The notes under the pieces are model-generated. The model worked only from the letters and a program-made list of their open reading frames with translations. It had not been told where the DNA came from and searched no databases. The position numbers were made by a program, and so were the translations under genes. From Chthonobacter rhizosphaerae (lineage in GTDB: Bacteria > Pseudomonadota > Alphaproteobacteria > Rhizobiales > Pleomorphomonadaceae), in NCBI RefSeq assembly GCF_013839525.1, contig NZ_JACDIS010000001.1, positions 496,001 through 560,000 of the forward strand: 64,000 bases of DNA. Direction: 5' to 3'. Of the stretch, positions 29,758-38,103 are shown piece after piece; positions within the stretch are counted from its first letter, which is position 1, and every line of letters begins with the position of its first letter.

Positions 29758-30120
29758 ATGACTGACGAGCTTGCTGAATTCATCGACACATCGTTCAGCA
29801 GCGTGTGGGCGCTCGAGGTTCTGCTTCTGCTCCACCGGTCCGGTGACCGTTGGTGGACGCCCGCGAACCTGGTCGCGGAATTGCGCGGCAGCGAACAGGT
29901 GATCAGCGACAGCGTCGTGTCGCTCATGCGGGCCGGGCTCGTCGACGTCGGCCCCGACGGCGCCATCCGCTATTGCGCCGCGTCAGCCGAACAGCACGAG
30001 TTGGTCATCCAGCTGGACGATCTCTACCGACGGAAAGCGGCGGCAGTGCGGCGCGCCATCGTCCGGACCGGAAACGACAAGCTCCAGACGTTCTCCGACG
30101 CGTTCAAGTTCCGGAAGTGA
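29758..30120 (+). CDS. small winged-helix (MarR-like) DNA-binding protein
   Basis: A 120-residue cytoplasmic protein. S-V-W-A-L-E-V-L-L-L-L-H-R, W-T-P-A-N-L-V-A-E-L-R, then V-I-S-D-S-V-V-S-L-M-R-A-G-L-V-D-V-G-P-D-G-A-I-R-Y form a winged helix with recognition helix and wing. A basic C-terminal helix follows. ATG 29758 is chosen because the fold begins just after it; earlier starts back to 29653 would add an unstructured segment, and no start has a strong ribosome site. It is first of three genes on the plus strand, 5 bp before the next, and divergent from the HAMP-array kinase. It probably regulates its own operon or the kinase; this is inference. Confidence 0.7.
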   Translation: MTDELAEFIDTSFSSVWALEVLLLLHRSGDRWWTPANLVAELRGSEQVISDSVVSLMRAGLVDVGPDGAIRYCAASAEQHELVIQLDDLYRRKAAAVRRAIVRTGNDKLQTFSDAFKFRK

Positions 30121-30125
30121 TCCTG

Positions 30126-30395
30126 ATGATCGAGCTCGTGAAAGTCGCGATCTACGTGTTGTGCTTCGGGACGGCGGCGGCCTGCGCCGGGCTGCTGGTG
30201 CGCGGATATCTGTCGAGCCGTGTCCGTCTTCTGCTCTGGAGCGGCGTGAGCTTCTTCTTCCTGGCCGTGAACAGCCTCGTCGTCGTGCTCGATCTTTTCG
30301 TCTTCCCCGATCTGAACCTCTTGGTCCTGCGCTATGTCGCCACCCTGCTGGCGGTCGGCGTCCTGATCTTCGGTCTGGTCTGGGAAAGCGCCTGA
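30126..30395 (+). CDS. small three-helix membrane protein (DUF5985-like)
   Basis: An 89-residue hydrophobic protein with three predicted membrane helices: V-A-I-Y-V-L-C-F-G-T-A-A-A-C-A-G-L-L, L-L-L-W-S-G-V-S-F-F-F-L-A-V-N-S-L and L-R-Y-V-A-T-L-L-A-V-G-V-L-I-F-G-L-V. Short basic loops (S-S-R-V-R) lie between them. The layout matches that of the next gene, and the two look like divergent paralogs of the DUF5985 type; the family name is from memory. GGAAGTGA upstream serves as ribosome site. The gene sits between the winged-helix gene and the second membrane protein. No catalytic residue is apparent; a sensor or partner role for the neighbouring kinases is only a guess. Confidence 0.72.
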   Translation: MIELVKVAIYVLCFGTAAACAGLLVRGYLSSRVRLLLWSGVSFFFLAVNSLVVVLDLFVFPDLNLLVLRYVATLLAVGVLIFGLVWESA

Positions 30396-30407
30396 GGAGG
30401 CCATCGC

Positions 30408-30677
30408 ATGTTTCAGTTCGCCTCGGGCGTGATCACCATGGGTTTTCTGGTGGCCAGTCTCTTCTTCGTGCGGTTCTGGCGCCAGACGAGCGACGGCCTT
30501 TTCCTCGCCTTCGGCGTCGCCTTCTGCCTGCTGGCGCTGAACCAGGCGATCCTGGGTCTCACGAACCTTCCGGTCGAGGAGCGAAGCTGGATCTATCTCC
30601 TCCGGCTCGCCGCCTTCCTGGTGATCATCGTGGCCGTGCTGCAGAAGAACAGCCGGTCCAGGATCGCCAAGCGGTGA
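30408..30677 (+). CDS. small three-helix membrane protein, second copy (DUF5985-like)
   Basis: An 89-residue protein with three membrane helices: G-V-I-T-M-G-F-L-V-A-S-L-F-F-V, L-F-L-A-F-G-V-A-F-C-L-L-A-L-N-Q-A-I and L-R-L-A-A-F-L-V-I-I-V-A-V-L. W-R-Q-T-S-D-G-L-F follows helix 1 and the tail is basic (K-N-S-R-S-R-I-A-K-R). GGAGG stands 8 nt before ATG 30408. It has the same length and helix spacing as the preceding protein, including matching F-F-x-L-A-V-N-S and F-C-L-L-A-L-N-Q at the end of helix 2, so they may form a heterodimer. The operon ends at the hairpin 30794-30822. Confidence 0.72.
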   Translation: MFQFASGVITMGFLVASLFFVRFWRQTSDGLFLAFGVAFCLLALNQAILGLTNLPVEERSWIYLLRLAAFLVIIVAVLQKNSRSRIAKR

Positions 30678-30793
30678 CCGCATGGCCGGGAAGGCCACCG
30701 TCCAGCGGCCTATGCCCCGCGCTCGTCCGCGACCGAGGCCGGCCTTCGGCGCGGCCGTGATCCGTGCTTCTCGCGGCCCGTCGTCCGCGATCC

Positions 30794-30822
30794 GTCCGGA
30801 CGCCGCGACGGCGCGTCCGGAC
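30794..30822. terminator. hairpin between convergent operons
   Basis: GTCCGGACGC, a 9-nt loop, then GCGTCCGGAC: a perfect 10-bp stem in the 183 bp between the membrane protein gene and the convergent choline sulfatase gene. No T-run is seen. Confidence 0.5.
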
Positions 30823-30860
30823 AGGCGCGCCATCGACGCCAGCGGGTTTCCGTCCGCGCC

Positions 30861-32375
30861 TCATTCCCCGCGCGGATAGCGCTGCGCCTCCTCCAGGACG
30901 TTGAGGTCCATGTGGTTGCGCATGTAGCGCTCCGATGCGCGCTGCAGCGGCTGGAAGTCCCACGGGTAGTAGGCGCCGTTGCGCAGCGCCTCGTACACCA
31001 CGTGGCGGCGGGCCTGGCTCGCCCGCACCTCCGCGTCGAAGCGGGCGAGATCCCAGCGGGCCCGCATGGTCCCGCTCAGGCGCGCGAGCACGTCCGCACT
31101 CTCCGGGTCGGCGGCCCGGTTGCGCAGCTCGTGCGGGTCCTCGTCGAGGTTCGTCAGGATGGGCGGATCGAGGTCGCAGAGCACCAGCTTCCAGGGTCCG
31201 TCCCGGAGCGCCACGAGCGGCGCGTACGAGCCCTCGGCCGCATACTCCATGGGAACGGGCCCGCGGGGCGCCTCGCCCGTCGCCGCCCCGACGAGGGATA
31301 TTCCGTCGGTCCAGGGCCGCAGGCTTTCAAGATCCAGGCCGGTCAGCTCGCCAAGGGTCGGCAGCACGTCGAGGGTCGACGCCGGCTCGTCGATCCGTCG
31401 CGCCGGCAGCCCGGGCGCGGCGATCATCAGCGGCACCCGGGCGGACCCTTCGAAGAAGTTCATCTTGAACCAGAGGCCGCGCTCGCCGAGCATGTCGCCG
31501 TGGTCCGAGACGAAGACCACGATGGTGTCCTCCGCCATGCGCCCGCGATCCAGGATGTCGAGGAGTTCGCCGATCTTCTCGTCGATATAGGAGATGTTGG
31601 CGAAATAGGCCCTCCGGGACCGGCGCACGTCGTCGTCGGTCAGCGGGCTGCGCGCGTGGTCGCTCGCCAGCATGAGACGCCGGGAATGCGGATCCTGCGC
31701 CTCGAACGGGATCGGAGCGACCACCGGGTCGAGCGCCGGGCAGTCCTCGTAGAGGTCCCAGAAGCGGCGCCGCGCCACATAGGGGTCGTGCGGGTGGGTG
31801 AAGCTCACGGTCAGGCACCAGGGCCGGTCGTCGTGCCGGCGGGCGAGGTCGTAGAGCTTGCGGCCGGCGTGGTAGGCGACCTCGTCGTCATACTCCAACT
31901 GGTTGGTGATCTCGGCGACGCCGGCGCCGGTGACCGATCCGAGATTGTGGTACCACCAGTCGATCCGCTCGCCGGGGCGCGTGTAGTCGGGCGTCCAGCC
32001 GAAGTCGGCCGGATAGATGTCGGTGGTCAGCCGCTCCTCGAAGCCGTGCAGCTGGTCCGGCCCGACGAAGTGCATCTTGCCGGAGAGCGCGGTGTGATAT
32101 CCGGCCCGGCGCAGATGGTGGGCGTAGGTCGGAATGTCGGAGGTGAACTCCGCCGCGTTGTCGTAGACCCGCGTCCGGCTCGGCAGCTGGCCCGACATAA
32201 AGGACGCGCGCGCCGGCGCGCACAGCGGGCTCGCCGTATAGGTGTTGGCGAACCGCGCGGACCGGGCGGCGAGCGCCTTCAGGTTCGGGGCGTGCAGGAA
32301 GTCGGCCGGCCCGTCGGGAAACAGGGTTCCGTTCAGCTGGTCGACCATCAGTATGAGGACGTTCGGGCGCTTCAT
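30861..32375 (-). CDS. betC: choline sulfatase
   Basis: A 504-residue cytoplasmic sulfatase. P-N-V-L-I-L-M-V-D-Q-L is the first metal-binding strand. The sulfatase signature C-A-P-A-R is at 52-56, whose Cys52 is converted to formylglycine. G-K-M-H-F-V-G and V-S-D-H-G-D-M-L-G-E-R hold further metal and substrate residues, and the C-terminus R-N-H-M-D-L-N-V-L-E is typical of choline sulfatases. The enzyme splits choline-O-sulfate into choline and sulfate, feeding glycine-betaine formation. ATG 32375 is chosen because the fold begins there. It lies downstream of choX (69 bp) and near a LysR gene of the choline-sulfate type. The betaine-forming dehydrogenases are not in the window. Confidence 0.92.
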   Translation of the reverse strand: MKRPNVLILMVDQLNGTLFPDGPADFLHAPNLKALAARSARFANTYTASPLCAPARASFMSGQLPSRTRVYDNAAEFTSDIPTYAHHLRRAGYHTALSGKMHFVGPDQLHGFEERLTTDIYPADFGWTPDYTRPGERIDWWYHNLGSVTGAGVAEITNQLEYDDEVAYHAGRKLYDLARRHDDRPWCLTVSFTHPHDPYVARRRFWDLYEDCPALDPVVAPIPFEAQDPHSRRLMLASDHARSPLTDDDVRRSRRAYFANISYIDEKIGELLDILDRGRMAEDTIVVFVSDHGDMLGERGLWFKMNFFEGSARVPLMIAAPGLPARRIDEPASTLDVLPTLGELTGLDLESLRPWTDGISLVGAATGEAPRGPVPMEYAAEGSYAPLVALRDGPWKLVLCDLDPPILTNLDEDPHELRNRAADPESADVLARLSGTMRARWDLARFDAEVRASQARRHVVYEALRNGAYYPWDFQPLQRASERYMRNHMDLNVLEEAQRYPRGE

Positions 32376-32444
32376 CGCGGTCTCGGCGGCGTAGTGGTGA
32401 GCGGAACCGGCCGGACGGCGGAGCGGCCCGGCCGGCAAGAGGGG

Positions 32445-33380
32445 TCAGAGACCCAGGGCGGACTTGACGGCCGGCAGGCCGGGCTCGCCGTCGAAGGTGG
32501 TGACGCCCTCCAGCCACGGGCCGAGCACGTCCGGGTTGTCCTTCAACCAGCTTTCCGCGGCGGCGCCCGGCTCGTCGCCGTCGTCCAGGATCTTGCCCAT
32601 CATGGCATTCTCCATGGAGAGCTCAAACTTGAGCTGCTTGAAGAAGGTCGCCGCGTTCGGGCACTCGGCCGACCACCCGGTGCGCGCCAGGGTGCGAACC
32701 TCGGCCCCGCCGAAGTTCGGGCCGAAATAGGCGTCCCCGCCGGACAGGTAGGTGATGTCGAACGTCTCGTTCATCGGATGCGGCGCCCACGCCAGGAAGA
32801 CGATCCAACCCTCGTCCGACTCGGCCCTCCGGACCTGGGCCAGCATGGCCTGCTCGCCGGATTCCACCACGCTCCAGCCGGACAGGCCGAAGTCGCCGGC
32901 CTGGATCATCTTCTGGATGTTGGCGTTGGCCGGCGCGCCGGGTTCGATGCCGTAGATCTTGTTCTCGAATTTCCCGGCATTCGCGGCCAGGTCCTTGAAG
33001 TCCTTGACGCCCGCCTCCGCCACATAGGACGGCACGGCGAGGGTGAACTTGGCGCCGGTGAGGTTGGTGCCGAGGACCTCGACCGCCTTGGCGGCCTCAA
33101 GGTCGTCGATGAAGGCCTGCTGGGCCGGCATCCAGTTGCCGAGGAAGACGTCGATGTCCTTGTTCTTCATGGCTTCGTAGCCGATCGGCACCGACAGGGT
33201 CTTCACCTCCGGCTCGTAGCCGAGGGCGGAGAGGATGGTGGCCGCGATGGCGTTGGTCGCGGTGATGTCGGTCCAGCTTGGATCCGACATGCGGATGGTC
33301 TGGCACGAGGGCGCGTCGGCGGCGAAAACCGGCCCGGCGGCGACGAGCGCGGCGGCGGCGATCAGATGGAAGCGGATCAT
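32445..33380 (-). CDS. choX: choline ABC transporter periplasmic binding protein
   Basis: A 311-residue protein with signal peptide M-I-R-F-H-L-I-A-A-A-A-L-V-A-A-G-P-V-F-A. The mature part has the OpuAC/ChoX fold: I-R-M-S-D-P-S-W-T-D-I, V-F-L-G-N-W-M-P-A, Y-G-I-E-P-G-A-P-A-N and F-L-A-W-A-P-H-P-M-N. The tryptophans in S-W-T-D, G-N-W-M-P and L-A-W-A-P correspond to the aromatic box that holds the trimethylammonium group in ChoX proteins. ATG 33380 follows AGAGG and starts the signal peptide. It is cotranscribed with betC. No permease or ATPase gene is adjacent, so it must use a transporter encoded elsewhere or be an accessory receptor. It is divergent from the LysR regulator. Confidence 0.92.
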   Translation of the reverse strand: MIRFHLIAAAALVAAGPVFAADAPSCQTIRMSDPSWTDITATNAIAATILSALGYEPEVKTLSVPIGYEAMKNKDIDVFLGNWMPAQQAFIDDLEAAKAVEVLGTNLTGAKFTLAVPSYVAEAGVKDFKDLAANAGKFENKIYGIEPGAPANANIQKMIQAGDFGLSGWSVVESGEQAMLAQVRRAESDEGWIVFLAWAPHPMNETFDITYLSGGDAYFGPNFGGAEVRTLARTGWSAECPNAATFFKQLKFELSMENAMMGKILDDGDEPGAAAESWLKDNPDVLGPWLEGVTTFDGEPGLPAVKSALGL

Positions 33381-33540
33381 GGCGACACCTCTGGAGAGGG
33401 GTGAAGGCCGCGACGGCGGCCCGGCCCGCCGGCGGGCCGTCTGGCGCGGCCACGTCCGGCTTGCTCTGCAAGGCATCAGACATCTAAATAGCCAATGCTG
33501 TGCAGCTGATCTTTTTCAATACCAGACCTCAAGGATCCTT

Positions 33541-34464
33541 ATGGCAGAGCGCCCGCTGGACCTCGCCTGGATGCGCGTCTTCGAGGCCGTCGGCCGCCTC
33601 GGCAGCCTGACCGCGGCGGCGGCCGAGCTGAAGCTGTCGCAGCCGGCCGTCAGCTATGCGGTCCGCCAGCTGGAAGGCCAGATCGGAGCGCCTCTCCTCG
33701 CCCGCGGCCATCGGGGCAGCGCCCTCACCCCGTCCGGCCGGCTTCTGTTCCGGGCGGTCCAGGGGGCCGTCACGGAGATCGACGGCGCCACCCGCGAGAT
33801 CCGCAGCCTCAACCGGCGGCCGATCGTCCGGCTTTTCACCGACTACGGCTTCGCCTCCCTGTGGATGATGCCGCGCGTCGCCGCCTTCCGGTCGGTCTGC
33901 CCGGAGGCGGAGGTGCACATCGTGGCCTCGAGCGCCGCCGAGCCCGGCGGGGCCGAGGGCGTCGACATCGCCGTGCTGTTCGGTCTCAGGTCGGATTTCC
34001 CGACGTCCGCGACCCAGCTCTATGCAGAGCGGGTGGTGCCGGTCTGCAGCCCGGCCTTCGCGGCCGTCCATCGCCTCGGCGACGATCCCCGGGCGCTGAC
34101 CCGAACCCCGCTCCTCCACCTGGACAGCACGCCGCATCCGCGCTGGTTCACCTGGCGCGACTGGCTCGCCGCCACGGGCGTGGAGCGATCGCCCGGCCCG
34201 GGCGACCTGAGCCTCAACACCTATGGGCTCGTGGTCCAGGCGGCCATCGCCGACCAGGGCCTCGCGCTCGGGTGGTCGGGCCTCGTCGACGGCGCCCTCG
34301 CCGACGGGTCGCTCGTCGCCGTCGGCCCGCCCCTGACCCGGACGGAGAGCGGCTACTTCATGGTGGAAGCTTCGGCACGGAGCGCCACGGCGCGCATCCT
34401 CGCCCGCTTCATCGCCGAGGAGGCGGGCCGGGCGGCGTCGGTCGGGTCCGGACCGGCGGCGTAG
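33541..34464 (+). CDS. LysR-family activator of choline-sulfate utilisation
   Basis: A 307-residue LysR-type protein. The helix-turn-helix is L-T-A-A-A-A-E-L-K-L-S-Q-P-A-V-S-Y-A-V-R-Q-L-E. The effector domain opens with R-L-F-T-D-Y-G-F-A-S-L-W-M-M-P-R. W-F-T-W-R-D-W-L and L-S-L-N-T-Y-G-L-V-V-Q-A-A near the end are typical of the subgroup that controls choline-sulfate genes. AAGGAT lies 5 nt before ATG 33541. The 160-bp space to choX contains GCTG-TG-CAGC (33497-33506), but no convincing LysR box could be fixed. Control of choX-betC is inferred from the divergent layout. Confidence 0.88.
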   Translation: MAERPLDLAWMRVFEAVGRLGSLTAAAAELKLSQPAVSYAVRQLEGQIGAPLLARGHRGSALTPSGRLLFRAVQGAVTEIDGATREIRSLNRRPIVRLFTDYGFASLWMMPRVAAFRSVCPEAEVHIVASSAAEPGGAEGVDIAVLFGLRSDFPTSATQLYAERVVPVCSPAFAAVHRLGDDPRALTRTPLLHLDSTPHPRWFTWRDWLAATGVERSPGPGDLSLNTYGLVVQAAIADQGLALGWSGLVDGALADGSLVAVGPPLTRTESGYFMVEASARSATARILARFIAEEAGRAASVGSGPAA

Positions 34465-34629
34465 CGGGTCGTCTCCCGCCCGGCGCTTCGATGCCCGGCC
34501 CCGACGCGCTCGCTTCCCAAGCTTTACCGGAGGTTGCTAGGATGGCGGACCGCTTCCGGCGGCAACGCGCTTCGACGGCAGGCGCCGGCCGTCACCGGCC
34601 GGGATCCGCACAAGGGACATCTGCTCATC

Positions 34630-36291
34630 ATGACGGCCGACCTCATCATCACCGACGCCCGCGTTCTGACCCTCGATCCGGATCGGCCGCGCGCGGAGGC
34701 GGTGGCGGTCAAGGACGGCCGCATTCTGGCGGTCGGGTCGACCGGGGAGGTGCTGGCGCTCGCGGGCCCGGGGACCCGGCGCCTGTCCGGCGCGGCGCGC
34801 ACCCTCATCCCCGGTTTCTCCGAGAACCACATGCACCTGTTCGCCGGCGCCGGCGAGATGCACCATCTGCAGCTCTTCGGCCTGCACGGGCGGGACGCGC
34901 TCGCCGATGCGGTACGCGCCTACGCGGCCGGGCATCCGGACGAGCCGGTGCTCTACGCCCAGGGCGCCGACTACACCATCCTCGGCGCCGAGCCGCCGAC
35001 CCGCCAGAGCCTGGACGCCATCCTGCCGGACCGGCCGCTGATGCTGATGGCGCCCGATCACCACACCGCCTGGGCCAACACGGCCGCGCTCGAGCGCGCC
35101 GGCCTCCTTCACGGCCGCGCCCTGCCGCCCGGCAACGAGGTGGTCATGGGGGCGGACGGCCTCGCAACCGGCGAACTCCGCGAAATGGCCGCGTTCGACC
35201 CGGTGCTGGCGGCCGGCGGGGCGGACCGCTGCAGGACCGGCCTCTCCACCGGCCTCGATCCGGATCCCTGGCCGACGGGCGCCGCCTTCGAGGCCGACAT
35301 CGCCATCATGAAGCGCGGCCTCGCCTTGGCGGCGCGCCACGGCATCACGTCGATCCAGAACATGGACGGCAACCGCTACCAGCTGGCCCTTCTGGCCGAA
35401 CTGGAGCGCCGGGGCGAGCTGCCGTGCCGGGTCAAGGTGCCCTTCCACTGGCGCCCGTCCATGGATCTCTCCATCCTGGAGGAGGCGAGCGCGCTCCACC
35501 GCGACTTCCGGTCGGGCAAGGTGACGTCCGGCTTCGTGAAGATCTTCTACGACGGCGTCCTCGACAGCGGCACCGCCGTGCTTCTGGAGCCCTACGCGGA
35601 CGAGCCGGGCTGGACGGGGGCGCCGCTGATGACGCCGGAGCGGTTCGCCGAGGCGGCCGTCGAGATCGACCGGCGCGGCCTGCAGATCGCCGTCCACGCC
35701 ATCGGCGACGGGGCGGTGCGGGCCGTGCTCGACGGCTATGCGGCCGCCCGGCGAGCGAACGGCGCGCGCGACAGCCGCCACCGGATCGAGCACATCGAGC
35801 TCGTCCATCCGGACGACGTGCCGCGGTTCGCCGAGCTCGGCGTGATCGCCTCCATGCAGCCGTCCCATCCGCCGGGGGCGCTCGGCTTCCCCCTGGAGCC
35901 GACCATCACCCGCATCGGCCGGGCTCGCTGGCCCCATGCCTACGCGACCCGCACCCTGAAGGAAGCCGGCGCGGTGGTCGCCTTCGCGTCGGACTGGCCC
36001 GTGGCGCCCATCGACCCGATCCTCGGCATCAAGGCCGCCCTGACCCGCGAGCCGTGGGACCCGGCCGACCCGGACCAGCGGCTGACCCTCCTGGAGGCCA
36101 TCGAGGCCTACACGGCCGCCGGCGCTTACGCGGAGTTCCTGGAGGATCGCAAAGGGCGCTTGAAGCCTGGCCATCTCGCCGATCTCGTCCTGTTGTCCGC
36201 CGACCTGGAGGCCGTGCCGGCGGCCGACCTCCACGAGGTCCACGCGGCCGTGACCGTCTGCGACGGCGAGATCACCCACGAGGCTGCGTGA
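34630..36291 (+). CDS. YtcJ-like metal-dependent amidohydrolase
   Basis: A 553-residue cytoplasmic enzyme of the amidohydrolase superfamily. Residues 1-60 form the small beta domain (D-L-I-I-T-D-A-R-V-L-T-L-D). P-G-F-S-E-N-H-M-H-L-F supplies the H-x-H metal ligands. Q-I-A-V-H-A-I-G-D-G-A-V, R-I-E-H-I-E-L-V-H and F-A-S-D-W-P-V hold the other catalytic residues. Proteins of this long subgroup (YtcJ, NfdA) hydrolyse amides or formamides, and the substrate cannot be predicted. ATG 34630 is the first start giving the family's N-terminus, with AAGGGA about 12 nt upstream. It follows the LysR gene by 165 bp and may be an unrelated unit. Confidence 0.88.
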   Translation: MTADLIITDARVLTLDPDRPRAEAVAVKDGRILAVGSTGEVLALAGPGTRRLSGAARTLIPGFSENHMHLFAGAGEMHHLQLFGLHGRDALADAVRAYAAGHPDEPVLYAQGADYTILGAEPPTRQSLDAILPDRPLMLMAPDHHTAWANTAALERAGLLHGRALPPGNEVVMGADGLATGELREMAAFDPVLAAGGADRCRTGLSTGLDPDPWPTGAAFEADIAIMKRGLALAARHGITSIQNMDGNRYQLALLAELERRGELPCRVKVPFHWRPSMDLSILEEASALHRDFRSGKVTSGFVKIFYDGVLDSGTAVLLEPYADEPGWTGAPLMTPERFAEAAVEIDRRGLQIAVHAIGDGAVRAVLDGYAAARRANGARDSRHRIEHIELVHPDDVPRFAELGVIASMQPSHPPGALGFPLEPTITRIGRARWPHAYATRTLKEAGAVVAFASDWPVAPIDPILGIKAALTREPWDPADPDQRLTLLEAIEAYTAAGAYAEFLEDRKGRLKPGHLADLVLLSADLEAVPAADLHEVHAAVTVCDGEITHEAA

Positions 36292-36376
36292 CCAGCCGGC
36301 GATCCGCCGTCCGCCCGCGTTCCGACGCCCGGGATGATCGCAGCGGCGTCGGGCGCGCCGATCGGTCGTCCCGCCG

Positions 36377-37621
36377 TCAGTCCCGGCGGCCCGCGGAGCG
36401 GGCCTCCAGGAAAAACCGGACCATTTCGGCCGAGGCGTCCGGACCGGCCGGATCGGTGTAGGATCCGGACGGGTGGCCGCCCGACCAGCTGTGGCCGTGG
36501 TCGTCCAGCACCCAATGCTCGAGCACTCCCGCGCCGTCGGCCGCCCGGTAGACGGTCCGCTCGAAGCGCCGGCCCGCTTGGGTTCGCCCGGCGTGACGGT
36601 CGACCGAGGCCGTGCCGCGCCGGCGCAGGGAGACGATCGCGTCCGCGTTGGACGGGTGAACGACCGTGTCGGCGGCGCCGTGGAACACGATCAGCCGTGC
36701 GCTTGATCCGGGCGTCGACCGCCCGTCGCTCCGGCGCCGGCCGGCCATGGCCGCGAAGGCGGACGCCATGTCGCCGGCCGCGCCGACCGGCAGGCCGGAG
36801 TGGATGCCGGCGGCCGAGAAGACGTCCGGATAGGTTTCCGCCAGGATGGCCGCCATGGCGCCGCCCGCCGACAGGCCGGCGACGAAGACGGCGTCCGGCG
36901 GAACGGCGAACTCGTCCGCCACCGCGCGCGCGAGCCCCGCCAGGATGGCCGGTTCGCCGGAGCCGCGGGTCTGGTTCGCGGCATCGAACCAGTTCCAGCA
37001 GGCGGACGGGTTGGCTCCGGTCGGCTGGGCGGGATAGACGACGATCAGGCCGTCCGCGTCCGCCTTGCTGTTCATCGCCGTCCCGGTCGCGAAGTCGTCG
37101 GGGTTCTGCTTGCAGCCGTGCAGCATCATCACGAGCCCCTTCGCGCCGGCCGACGCGGACGCCGGCACGTAGACGCGATAGGGCCGGCCGCCGTGCGGAC
37201 CGGCATAGGTGCGCGCCAGATAGCGCGCGCCGTCCGGGACGGGCGGCGGCGGGGTCGCCTGCAGGCCCTGCGGCAGACCCGCGAAAGTCCTCCGGCCTGC
37301 GGCGAGGTCGCGGATCGCCTCGGCGAGCGGCCGCGTGCGCCGGTCCGAACCGGCGACGGGATCCGGGCGGACCGGGCCGGCGTCGGCCGGGGACGTCGGG
37401 CCGGGCGCCGGCCGGCGCGCGCCGACCGTTTCGGCGGTGAGATCGAGGGTCGGCCGTGCGGAGAGCGTCCGCTCCGGCCTCGCCTTCTCGGTGTCGGAGG
37501 GAGCCGTCGAGGGATCGAGGCCGCGCAGCGCGTCCTGGATGGCCCGGGTGGCATCGCCGAGGCTTCCGCCGCGCGTGAGATCGGTGGCGCGCCGAAGCGC
37601 GGCCGCGAAGGTCTTGTTCAT
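36377..37621 (-). CDS. PHB-depolymerase-family esterase (extended N-terminus)
   Basis: A 414-residue alpha/beta hydrolase. The first 130 residues are Pro/Arg/Thr-rich and look disordered. The catalytic domain begins near 138 with Y-A-G-P-H-G-G-R-P-Y-R-V-Y-V-P. The oxyanion segment is M-M-L-H-G-C-K-Q-N-P near 165-174, and W-N-W-F is at 209-212. The nucleophile Ser251 lies in G-L-S-A-G-G. The acid is in F-H-G-A-A-D and the His in D-D-H-G-H-S-W-S-G-G. This matches esterases of the polyhydroxybutyrate depolymerase family. No signal peptide is visible, so it may act on intracellular polymer or on other esters. A ribbon-helix-helix gene lies 24 bp upstream on the same strand. Confidence 0.88.
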   Translation of the reverse strand: MNKTFAAALRRATDLTRGGSLGDATRAIQDALRGLDPSTAPSDTEKARPERTLSARPTLDLTAETVGARRPAPGPTSPADAGPVRPDPVAGSDRRTRPLAEAIRDLAAGRRTFAGLPQGLQATPPPPVPDGARYLARTYAGPHGGRPYRVYVPASASAGAKGLVMMLHGCKQNPDDFATGTAMNSKADADGLIVVYPAQPTGANPSACWNWFDAANQTRGSGEPAILAGLARAVADEFAVPPDAVFVAGLSAGGAMAAILAETYPDVFSAAGIHSGLPVGAAGDMASAFAAMAGRRRSDGRSTPGSSARLIVFHGAADTVVHPSNADAIVSLRRRGTASVDRHAGRTQAGRRFERTVYRAADGAGVLEHWVLDDHGHSWSGGHPSGSYTDPAGPDASAEMVRFFLEARSAGRRD

Positions 37622-37645
37622 GTCTGGATGTCCTTCCTTGCCGGC

Positions 37646-38062
37646 CTATCGGATGCGGTCCGACAGGGCCGACCGGATCGCCGGCGACGCCTGGAGCGCG
37701 CCGAGAACGGTGATCGAGCCGATCGTCGCGGCTGCGAGATCGGGAGTGACGTCGGGGGCGAACCGGGCGAGCCCCACCACCCGGATGTGCAGCGTGGCGC
37801 CTTCGGCCCGCGCCGCTTCGAGTTCGGCCCGGGTGATGTCCCGGAGGCCGAGTTCGAGCGTGCGCCGTTCGACGGACCGGGCGATGACGTCGGCGTGCGC
37901 GGTCAACTGGTTGCGGATCGCCGTGCGGATGAAGTCGGACCGGTTGGAGTAGAACCCGTCCCGCACCATCAGGTCGATGCGGCCGAGGTCGACATAGCCG
38001 AGGTTGATCGTGATCTTCTCCGACTCCTCGGCACGCTTGGAAGCAACAGGCTCGTCCGTCAT
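37646..38062 (-). CDS. ribbon-helix-helix (CopG-like) regulator
   Basis: A 138-residue protein. Residues 16-62 resemble a ribbon-helix-helix: E-K-I-T-I-N-L-G-Y-V-D-L-G-R-I-D-L-M-V as strand and first helix, then Y-S-N-R-S-D-F-I-R-T-A-I-R-N-Q-L as second helix. A C-terminal domain of unknown kind contains G-A-T-L-H-I-R-V-V-G-L-A-R-F-A and V-L-G-A-L-Q-A-S-P. ATG 38062 is chosen because the upstream extension crosses the candidate operator at 38073-38103. It precedes the esterase gene by 24 bp in the same direction, so it probably controls itself and the esterase. Confidence 0.78.
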   Translation of the reverse strand: MTDEPVASKRAEESEKITINLGYVDLGRIDLMVRDGFYSNRSDFIRTAIRNQLTAHADVIARSVERRTLELGLRDITRAELEAARAEGATLHIRVVGLARFAPDVTPDLAAATIGSITVLGALQASPAIRSALSDRIR

Positions 38063-38072
38063 CCGATGTCTC

Positions 38073-38103
38073 CGCCATCCACCTGGATGGTAAATGGATG
38101 GCG
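38073..38103. promoter_or_regulatory. candidate operator of the ribbon-helix-helix regulator
   Basis: CGCCATCCA (38073-38081) and TGGATGGCG (38095-38103) form a perfect 9-bp inverted repeat, and a third GGATGG (38085-38090) lies between them. Repeated short half-sites just upstream of the start codon are typical of operators bound by ribbon-helix-helix repressors. Confidence 0.45.

Noticed and set aside
30682-30879. A 65-codon frame just after the second small membrane protein.
   Set aside because: Composition is Arg/Pro/Ala-rich, it has no ribosome site, and it runs over the hairpin and into the convergent sulfatase gene.
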